Positions 1 to 6,092 of a stretch of 6,092 bases of DNA are shown piece by piece. Each line of letters starts with the position of its first letter. Positions within the stretch are counted from its first letter, which is position 1. This DNA is from Candidatus Peregrinibacteria bacterium. Lineage in GTDB: Bacteria > Patescibacteriota > Gracilibacteria > UBA1369 > LOWO2-01-FULL-3. A program made the translations under genes and the position numbers. The stretch covers positions 1 to 6,092 of the forward strand of contig PXEC01000037.1 of assembly GCA_003566255.1 (NCBI GenBank). The letters run 5' to 3'. The notes beneath the pieces are model-generated. The model saw only the letters and a program-made list of their open reading frames with translations. It ran no database searches and had not been told where the DNA came from.

Positions 1-1
1 T

Positions 2-412
2 AAAACATTCAGTGTTTTCAATGTTGACACCCTGGAATACCTGCACCGCAACGGACGTATTGGTAAAGCTGCATCCCTGCTCGGTTCTTTGCTGCAGATC
101 AGGCCCATTCTTTATGCCGATCCTGAAGGCATGGTTGCTCCATATGATAAGGTGCGCGGGCGCTCACAGGTTATTCCCAGCCTGGTTAATGCTGCACTAA
201 AAAATGTCAGTGCCGATCAACCGGTTAACCTGTCAGTAGTCCACACTGAAGCTGAAGACAACGCCCAAAAACTGCTTAAAGAGCTGCAGAGTAAATATGA
301 AATAGCCGATCTTCATGTCGGCATGGTTGGCCCGGCCATTGGCGCCCATATTGGGCCCGGAGCAATAGGATTAATGATCCAGCCATCATTTGATACCCTG
401 CTAGAATCTTAA
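2..412 (+). CDS. DegV/FakB family fatty-acid-binding protein, C-terminal part (5' truncated by window edge)
   Basis: The last 136 codons are open from the window edge to a TAA stop. DegV proteins (FakB in the FakA/FakB fatty-acid kinase system) are cytoplasmic and hold a fatty acid so that a kinase can phosphorylate it for phospholipid synthesis. Two family signatures are visible. One is DTLEYLHRNGRIGKAASLLG (visible residues 9-28) with QIRPIL just after. The other is the C-terminal GPAIGAHIGPGAIGL segment (visible residues 110-124), which matches the family's G-x-x-x-G-x-H-x-GPGA pattern. The N-terminal domain, with the conserved serine that contacts the lipid carboxylate in characterised members, lies outside the window, so ligand binding cannot be judged. 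No partner kinase gene is in view. The family call is secure, but the physiological substrate is inferred. A terminator lies about 130 bases downstream. Confidence 0.9.
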   Translation, partial: KTFSVFNVDTLEYLHRNGRIGKAASLLGSLLQIRPILYADPEGMVAPYDKVRGRSQVIPSLVNAALKNVSADQPVNLSVVHTEAEDNAQKLLKELQSKYEIADLHVGMVGPAIGAHIGPGAIGLMIQPSFDTLLES

Positions 413-634
413 CTTCATCCAGTGCTCCCTTCTTTTTTACTTTTTTTAAAGTAGGGATGACTGTGCATAGGGTCAAGCAGGAAGCCCGACCTGTGATAAA
501 GATTTGAATAACCTTGCAGGCCGGTTTCTGAAGGAGTTGGAGCCACCAATTTGGTGGCTCCTTTTACCTGCAGGCTTATTAGCCCCTTAATTGATTTCCC
601 ACTTACACTACAGCAAAGTTGTGAATGCTTTATT
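413..634. other. Non-coding gap between degV and katG 3' ends; possible structured 3' UTR or small RNA
   Basis: This 222-base stretch separates two convergent genes, and I find no credible protein in it. It opens with pyrimidine-rich DNA and an AT-only palindrome (438-453). A G/C-richer segment follows (454-538) with several possible short pairings: GGTC 471-474 with GACC 488-491, CAGG 478-481 with CCTG 490-493, and CCTT 512-515 with AAGG 531-534. Some of these are mutually exclusive. It ends in the terminator at 539-565. No plus-strand promoter is obvious, so the segment is probably the 3' UTR of the degV transcript. I could not match it to a riboswitch or RNA family I know. The 566-634 part is AT-rich and I see nothing in it except a 4-bp GGCT/AGCC hairpin, with no clear terminator for katG. 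Confidence 0.4.
539..565 (+). terminator. Intrinsic terminator downstream of degV
   Basis: A perfect 10-bp stem (GGAGCCACCA at 539-548 with TGGTGGCTCC at 552-561) closes a 3-base loop and is followed by TTTT. The T-run lies on the plus-strand side, so it should end the degV transcript. Read on the minus strand, the same hairpin has no T-run. It could still act as a roadblock for katG readthrough, but that is inference. Confidence 0.85.
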
Positions 635-3276
<2,642 letters not shown>

Positions 3277-3314
3277 CTATGAGCCTTCTCTCAAATTCTA
3301 TAATTAGTCAATAC

Positions 3315-3329
3315 TTGTAACGATTATTA
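3315..3329. promoter_or_regulatory. PerR-box-like operator of the perR-katG operon
   Basis: The plus-strand sequence TTGTAACGATTATTA matches the B. subtilis PerR box (TTATAATnATTATAA) at 11 of 14 defined positions. It lies just downstream of the perR -10 hexamer, across the expected transcription start, where a bound repressor would block initiation. The region is AT-rich, so chance similarity is possible; position and gene content raise the likelihood. Confidence 0.5.
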
Positions 3330-3334
3330 TGATC

Positions 3335-3363
3335 AGTATATTATAAAATGTTTTAATTGTCAA
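3335..3363 (-). promoter_or_regulatory. Sigma-A-type promoter of perR-katG
   Basis: On the minus strand, a perfect -35 TTGACA (3358-3363) and -10 TATACT (3335-3340) are 17 bp apart. The start site is expected near 3328, giving a leader of about 50 bases before the perR ATG. The spacer holds a small inverted repeat (TAAAA-CA-TTTTA), a possible second regulator contact. Confidence 0.8.
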
Positions 3364-3366
3364 TCT

Positions 3367-3386
3367 AAGTCTTGAGAAGTCTTGAG
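3367..3386. repeat. Perfect tandem 10-bp repeat in the perR/dodecin divergent spacer
   Basis: AAGTCTTGAG occurs twice head to tail (3367-3376, 3377-3386). It lies directly upstream of the perR -35 and about 30 bases upstream of the dodecin -35. Helical phasing of 10 bp could suit paired protein binding, but a replication-slippage duplication is equally possible. Confidence 0.6.
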
Positions 3387-3414
3387 AAAACAAATGGCTT
3401 GAATTAACAAAATG

Positions 3415-3443
3415 TTGACACATGCACAAATTATATATATAAT
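3415..3443 (+). promoter_or_regulatory. Consensus sigma-A promoter of the dodecin gene
   Basis: Both hexamers are perfect: TTGACA (3415-3420) and TATAAT (3438-3443), with a 17-bp spacer. Transcription should start near 3450, giving a leader of about 30 bases with AGGAGG at 3469-3474. Such a strong promoter suggests high expression unless repressed. Confidence 0.88.
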
Positions 3444-3444
3444 T
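3429..3444. promoter_or_regulatory. 16-bp perfect palindrome over the dodecin -10 box
   Basis: AATTATATATATAATT is its own reverse complement and covers the -10 hexamer. It agrees with the PerR box at about 10 of 14 positions, but it is pure A/T, so much of the match is compositional. It could be an operator for the divergent PerR or another regulator, or simply an easily melted promoter. Confidence 0.3.
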
Positions 3445-3480
3445 AATATCATAGAATTAATCACTGAAAGGAGGAGCACA

Positions 3481-3684
3481 ATGGAAAGCGTCTATAAAAC
3501 AGTAGAAATTATTGGAACCAGTGATAAGTCTTGGGAGGAGGCTGCCCGGGTAGCTGTTAACACTGCTTCGAAATCTCTTCGCGACCTGAGGGTTGCCGAA
3601 GTACGGGAGATGGATTTGAAAATAGAAGGCGGCAACCTTGTCTTCAGGGTGAAGATGAATGTTTCCTTTAAATATCAGGAATAA
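3481..3684 (+). CDS. Dodecin family protein
   Basis: A 67-residue protein matching dodecin in length and layout: an N-terminal VYKTVEIIGTS strand, the SWEEAARVAVNTASKSLRDLR helix (residues 17-37), then two strands ending KMNVSFKY. Dodecins form hollow 12-subunit cytoplasmic shells that store or buffer flavins such as riboflavin or FMN. The tryptophan that sandwiches the flavin ring in characterised dodecins follows the LR pair in the TLRNLRW-type motif. Here that position is Val38 (SLRDLRVAEV), so classical flavin stacking is doubtful. Val-type members are common in the family, and their ligand is less clear. ATG 3481 is chosen because AGGAGG (3469-3474) lies 6 bases upstream; the in-frame ATG at 3412 is inside the promoter and has no such site. 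The gene is monocistronic, divergent from perR-katG, and followed by a strong terminator. Confidence 0.9.
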   Translation: MESVYKTVEIIGTSDKSWEEAARVAVNTASKSLRDLRVAEVREMDLKIEGGNLVFRVKMNVSFKYQE

Positions 3685-3775
3685 CAGTTTTATTTATCAT
3701 CAGTAAGGGGTTTCATCCGGACCATAAGAGCTTATTGTTTTATCTCTTTTCCGTCCACATTACATATTAAGATTT

Positions 3776-3807
3776 GAGCAGCAGGTTATTTATAATGCTG
3801 CTCTTTT
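3776..3807 (+). terminator. Intrinsic terminator of the dodecin gene
   Basis: A perfect 8-bp stem (GAGCAGCA 3776-3783 with TGCTGCTC 3796-3803), a 12-base loop, and TTTT at 3804-3807. It isolates the dodecin transcript from the Rrf2-type gene downstream. Confidence 0.82.
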
Positions 3808-3829
3808 CGTTAAACAAATATATTTTTTC

Positions 3830-3850
3830 ATAACCGCAGTTATAGGTTAT
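3830..3850. repeat. Clustered ATAAC/GTTAT repeats upstream of the Rrf2 promoter
   Basis: ATAACC (3830-3835) is inverted as GGTTAT (3845-3850). An extra GTTAT at 3839-3843 also pairs with the first arm across a 4-base gap. The cluster sits about 20 bases upstream of the -35 box, a position typical of activator or upstream operator sites. No specific binding protein can be named. Confidence 0.35.
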
Positions 3851-3868
3851 ATATTTCACCTTTCGGCT

Positions 3869-3897
3869 TTGACAAATGCGATACTGACGTATAAAAT
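3869..3897 (+). promoter_or_regulatory. Sigma-A-type promoter of the Rrf2-family gene
   Basis: TTGACA (3869-3874), a 17-bp spacer and TAAAAT (3892-3897). The start is expected near 3904, leaving a leader of about 60 bases before the coding region. Confidence 0.75.
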
Positions 3898-3904
3898 ATC
3901 AGTA
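3882..3904. promoter_or_regulatory. Inverted repeat over the -10 box; likely Rrf2-type operator
   Basis: TACTGA (3882-3887) and TCAGTA (3899-3904) are perfect inverted half-sites with an 11-base centre that contains the whole -10 hexamer. The outer ATACTGAC arm resembles the ATA-x-CTGAC type arm of IscR type 1 sites, though the spacing differs. Bound protein would block the promoter, so negative autoregulation by the downstream gene is the simplest reading. Confidence 0.55.
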
Positions 3905-3948
3905 GTAGAACTATAATTAAAATAGAAATACTTTTAAAAAGATAAATT

Positions 3949-3954
3949 GGGAGG
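3949..3954 (+). promoter_or_regulatory. Shine-Dalgarno site that sets the non-AUG start of the Rrf2-family gene
   Basis: GGGAGG lies 9 bases before CTG 3964 and 6 bases before ATA 3961, but 27 bases before the first conventional start, GTG 3982. Only the first two fit normal spacing, and only they keep the family's LSTK N-terminus. Confidence 0.7.
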
Positions 3955-3963
3955 TCGAGAATA

Positions 3964-4389
3964 CTGCAATTATCAACTAAAGTGCGCTATGCAGCAAGAG
4001 CAATGATCGAATTGACTTTGAGCTATAATGAGAAACCGGTTCAACTAAATGATATTGCCTGCAAACAGGAGATTTCGGTCAAATACCTGGAACAAATTAT
4101 GGCCCCTTTGCGAATCCGTGGTTTTGTGCGTACGCAAAAGGGGAGCCGGGGTGGTTATCACCTGGCAGTAAAACCTGATAAGGTTACCTTGTTTGACATC
4201 ATAGAAAGTGTTGAAGGCTCAATAGCCCCTGTTAGCTGTGTAGACGATGATGATTCCTGTGAACGAGCAAACCGGTGTGTAACCCGTTCAGTATGGATGC
4301 GGCTAAAAGAAGCCATGAAAAAAGAACTGCAGTCCCACACCCTGGAAGAATTAGCCAAAGAACAAGAAGCGTTGTCTATAAAAAGTTAA
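3964..4389 (+). CDS. Rrf2/IscR-family transcriptional regulator, probable Fe-S sensor, apparent CTG start
   Basis: Read from CTG 3964, the product has 141 residues and begins MQLSTKVRYAARAMIEL, matching the usual Rrf2 opening. No ATG exists there: the first ordinary start is GTG 3982, which would remove LSTK and has no spaced ribosome site. The winged helix is clear: helix-turn-helix around residues 28-50 and wing GSRGGYHLA (60-68). Three cysteines, Cys92, Cys99 and Cys105, are spaced C-x6-C-x5-C, like the C-x5-C-x5-C cluster ligands of E. coli IscR. The IscR His107 position is Arg108 here, so a fourth ligand is not evident. Family members sense Fe-S status, nitric oxide, redox state or cysteine supply. 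CymR-type members lack the cluster cysteines, which argues for a cluster-binding type. No isc or suf genes are adjacent. The gene is monocistronic with its own promoter and a probable autoregulatory operator. Confidence 0.88.
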   Translation: MQLSTKVRYAARAMIELTLSYNEKPVQLNDIACKQEISVKYLEQIMAPLRIRGFVRTQKGSRGGYHLAVKPDKVTLFDIIESVEGSIAPVSCVDDDDSCERANRCVTRSVWMRLKEAMKKELQSHTLEELAKEQEALSIKS

Positions 4390-4418
4390 ATATATTGTGG
4401 TATAGCACAGAGATATTT
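4388..4418. terminator. Possible weak bidirectional terminator between convergent rrf2-type gene and asd
   Basis: An imperfect hairpin: outer arms AAATAT (4388-4393) and ATATTT (4413-4418), inner arms TGTG (4396-4399) and CACA (4406-4409), with an internal loop. It sits in the 33-base gap between converging stop codons, where a shared terminator is expected, but it is AT-rich and weak. Confidence 0.3.
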
Positions 4419-4422
4419 CACT

Positions 4423-5448
4423 TCAGGAAAGCAGAAGTTCGGCAATTTGAATTGAATTTGTGGCCGCGCCCTTGCGAATATTGTCTGAAACCACCCAGAG
4501 GTTAAGACCGTTTTTGACCGAATAGTCGGGACGGATACGTCCGGCATAAACAGCATCACTTCCACTTGCTTCTAAAGGCATCGGGTATTCCAAGCTTTCA
4601 GGATTATCTATTACCACTACTCCGGGTGATTTACTCAAAACCTGGCGGGCAACTTCTGCTGAAATACTTTTTTCAAATTCAACATTTAAAGCTATTGAAT
4701 GGGCATTGATCACCGGGACCCTGACGGTGGTGGCAGTGATGGCCAGGTCAGGAAGATTCATAATCTTTTTACTTTCATTGATCATTTTCACTTCTTCTTT
4801 ACAATAACCATCTTCTGCAAACAGATCAAGCTGAGGGACCAGGTTAAAGGCTATCTGGTAGTTGTTCCGTGCTCCTTTATGTGGAATATATTGAGCCGAT
4901 ACCTGGTTTTCTTCCAGGTAATCACGGCACTGCTTTTTCAATTCATCAACCGCTTCTTTGCCGGCTCCGGATACAGCCTGGTAAGTTGCAGCAACTACCC
5001 GCTTTATAGGGGCAGCTTTTTGCAGTGGATATAAAACTACCACCATCTGGATGGTTGAACAGTTGGGGTTGGCAATAATACCTTTATGTTTTAAAGCATC
5101 ACCGGGATTAACCTCGGGCACAACCAGGGGCACCTCTTTATCCATACGGAAAGCATTGCTATTATCTATAACAACTGCGCCCTTTTTTACTGCTTCCGGT
5201 CCAAATTCCTTACTGATTGACTCACCGGCACTGAAAAAAGCTATATCCACTCCATCAAAAGATTTTGGGTCTATCTCTTTTACCTTGTATTCTTTTTCTT
5301 TTACTTTTATTGCCTGGTCCGCGGAACGTGAGGAAGCCAGCAGTTTAAGGCCAGTGAATGGAAAATTACGTTCGACTAGAATTTCGGTCATTTTTTGACC
5401 AACCATTCCGGTTGCCCCCACAACTGCTACATTTACCTGTTTTGGCAT
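4423..5448 (-). CDS. asd: Aspartate-semialdehyde dehydrogenase
   Basis: A 341-residue cytoplasmic enzyme that reduces beta-aspartyl phosphate to aspartate-4-semialdehyde with NADPH. This is the branch-point step to lysine, diaminopimelate, methionine and threonine (and dipicolinate in spore formers). Visible motifs: the nucleotide-binding GATGMVG (residues 11-17), phosphate-binding AFRMD (Arg101), the nucleophile Cys130 in NPNCSTIQM, YQAVSGAGKEA (156-166), the substrate-binding Arg243 in RVPV, and the acid-base His250. The last motif reads NAHS where B. subtilis has TGHS, which should not affect catalysis. Similarity to the B. subtilis enzyme runs end to end, so it is intact. ATG follows AGGAGG (5456-5461) with 7-base spacing. 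It lies 27 bases after the RseC-type gene and is probably cotranscribed with it. Its link to that neighbour is unusual and not explained by pathway. Confidence 0.97.
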   Translation of the reverse strand: MPKQVNVAVVGATGMVGQKMTEILVERNFPFTGLKLLASSRSADQAIKVKEKEYKVKEIDPKSFDGVDIAFFSAGESISKEFGPEAVKKGAVVIDNSNAFRMDKEVPLVVPEVNPGDALKHKGIIANPNCSTIQMVVVLYPLQKAAPIKRVVAATYQAVSGAGKEAVDELKKQCRDYLEENQVSAQYIPHKGARNNYQIAFNLVPQLDLFAEDGYCKEEVKMINESKKIMNLPDLAITATTVRVPVINAHSIALNVEFEKSISAEVARQVLSKSPGVVVIDNPESLEYPMPLEASGSDAVYAGRIRPDYSVKNGLNLWVVSDNIRKGAATNSIQIAELLLS

Positions 5449-5475
5449 GCCGGAACCTCCTGGGTTTAAAGTGTC

Positions 5476-5964
5476 TTAACCATCATTATCTTCATTATTG
5501 ATTTGTCCAAGTGGATCATTACATTCGACCCCCTTTTCAATGAGTTCGGTAAGCACCGGCTTATAGTAGGGGTTATTTTTAATCCGGTTGTCCCAAATAC
5601 GGATAAAATAATAAATAATGGCCATTAAAAAAAAACCCGCGCCAGCTGCGGTTAATTCCCGGTTAACAGTAAGCCCCAGGTAATCAGCCAGAACCAGCCA
5701 TAAAAAAATACCGGATATCAAGCCGGCCAGGGGAACCAGGTAAAGCATAAACGATATAAAAAGAACCCGGCGATCATCGGTTTCTAAAAGCACCCGTTGC
5801 CCTTCACCGGCCTGAATCGGGTTAAGCGCCTCTATAATCATCTCCCGCCTGTTTGAACCGCTTAACATGCCGCAGCGACCACATTTCTCACATGTAAGAT
5901 GTCGCTGCAGGCTAACATTTGCTGTTTCCCCGTTGTTTTCATAAACCAGCCCGTACTGCTCCAT
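5476..5964 (-). CDS. RseC/MucC (SoxR-reducing system) family membrane protein
   Basis: A 162-residue protein with the RseC/MucC architecture. An N-terminal cytoplasmic segment carries CxxCxxC (Cys25, Cys28, Cys31). A short beta-rich stretch follows (IEALNPIQAGEGQRVLLE, 44-61), then two hydrophobic segments at about 69-91 and 104-124, and a polar, acidic C-terminal tail with one more cysteine (Cys148). In E. coli, RseC is an inner-membrane protein tied to sigma-E control and, with the Rsx/Rnf-type complex, to reduction of SoxR. Firmicutes lack that sigma-E system, so the role here is unknown; a redox or electron-transport role is inference from the cysteines. AGGAGGG (5976-5982) is 11 bases from the ATG, a little long, but no other in-frame start fits. 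The gene precedes asd by 27 bases and follows another same-strand gene by 71 bases. Confidence 0.82.
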   Translation of the reverse strand: MEQYGLVYENNGETANVSLQRHLTCEKCGRCGMLSGSNRREMIIEALNPIQAGEGQRVLLETDDRRVLFISFMLYLVPLAGLISGIFLWLVLADYLGLTVNRELTAAGAGFFLMAIIYYFIRIWDNRIKNNPYYKPVLTELIEKGVECNDPLGQINNEDNDG

Positions 5965-6035
5965 AGAGCGCTCATCCCTCCTGTGTAATAATCCTTTGCT
6001 CCGGTGTTAACCAGCCTGCTGCCGGGAATTTATTT

Positions 6036-6092
6036 TTAACTGACCTTGAAATGTTCATCTAAAACAATATGGTTGTCATGAAACAAACCAAA
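6036..6092 (-). CDS. C-terminal end of an unidentified gene (truncated by window edge)
   Basis: On the minus strand, 18 codons run open from the window edge to TAA: FGLFHDNHIVLDEHFKVS. I do not recognise the protein. Reasons to think it is real: it is on the same strand as the RseC-type gene, ends 71 bases before it, and has a mixed, plausible residue composition; the gap between has no clear promoter or terminator. It may be the upstream gene of the same operon. A frame this short can be open by chance, so confidence is low. Confidence 0.4.
   Translation of the reverse strand, partial: FGLFHDNHIVLDEHFKVS

Noticed and set aside
438..453. AT-only palindrome TACTTT-TTTT-AAAGTA as a degV terminator
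   Set aside because: A/T-only stem with no T-run after it. The G/C-rich hairpin at 539-565 is a far better terminator.
3341..3357. Second PerR box inside the perR promoter spacer
   Set aside because: Only about 9 of 14 positions match in very AT-rich DNA, so I left it as a small inverted repeat mentioned with the promoter.
3412..3480. Upstream start (ATG 3412) giving a 90-residue dodecin
   Set aside because: The codons would cover the promoter hexamers, have no Shine-Dalgarno site, and add a tail absent from the family.
3724..3735. ATAAGAGCTTAT hairpin as the dodecin terminator
   Set aside because: Only a 4-bp stem once a realistic loop is allowed, and weak. The 8-bp hairpin at 3776-3803 with TTTT is clearly better.
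3912..3917. Perfect TATAAT as the -10 of the Rrf2-type promoter
   Set aside because: No -35-like hexamer lies about 17 bp upstream, whereas TTGACA 3869 pairs well with TAAAAT 3892.
4699..5398. Plus-strand open frames of 111 and 115 codons opposite asd
   Set aside because: They are antisense shadows of a fully conserved asd and have no family resemblance.

Overview
The window looks like chromosomal DNA from a Gram-positive anaerobe of the Clostridia type, possibly a Peptococcaceae-like or syntrophic lineage. This rests on strong AGGAGG-type ribosome binding sites, consensus sigma-A promoters (TTGACA, 17 bp, TATAAT-like), intrinsic terminators, and Firmicutes-type DegV, PerR and Asd proteins. 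The genus is inference. Composition is moderate in GC but uneven: perR is AT-rich and the middle of katG is GC-rich.

Layout. (1) 2-412, plus strand: the 3' end of a DegV/FakB-type fatty-acid-binding protein gene. It is followed by a 222-base non-coding stretch with a good plus-strand terminator at 539-565. (2) 635-3276, minus strand: a two-gene perR-katG operon encoding a peroxide-sensing Fur-family repressor and a complete catalase-peroxidase. Its promoter (3335-3363) has a PerR-box-like sequence over the start-site region. (3) 3415-3807, plus strand: a short dodecin gene, divergent from perR, with its own consensus promoter and terminator. (4) 3869-4389, plus strand: an Rrf2/IscR-type regulator with three cysteines. 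It has a good promoter, a perfect inverted repeat centred on the -10 box, and apparently a non-AUG start codon (CTG). (5) 4423-6092, minus strand: an apparent operon of an unidentified gene (only its last 18 codons are visible), an RseC/MucC-family membrane protein and asd (aspartate-semialdehyde dehydrogenase).

How it fits together. Several genes fit a redox and oxidative-stress theme: PerR and KatG for peroxide, an Rrf2 regulator that could hold an Fe-S cluster, dodecin (a flavin-binding family, though the flavin-stacking tryptophan is absent here), and RseC, a family with a cysteine motif linked to redox-associated membrane systems. Asd is a housekeeping enzyme of the lysine, methionine, threonine and diaminopimelate pathway. 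I see no mobile element, CRISPR array, tRNA or rRNA, and no clear evidence of a wholly new system. The most checkable oddities are the non-AUG Rrf2 start with its operator, the Asp-to-Asn change in the PerR metal site, and the possibly structured RNA downstream of degV.
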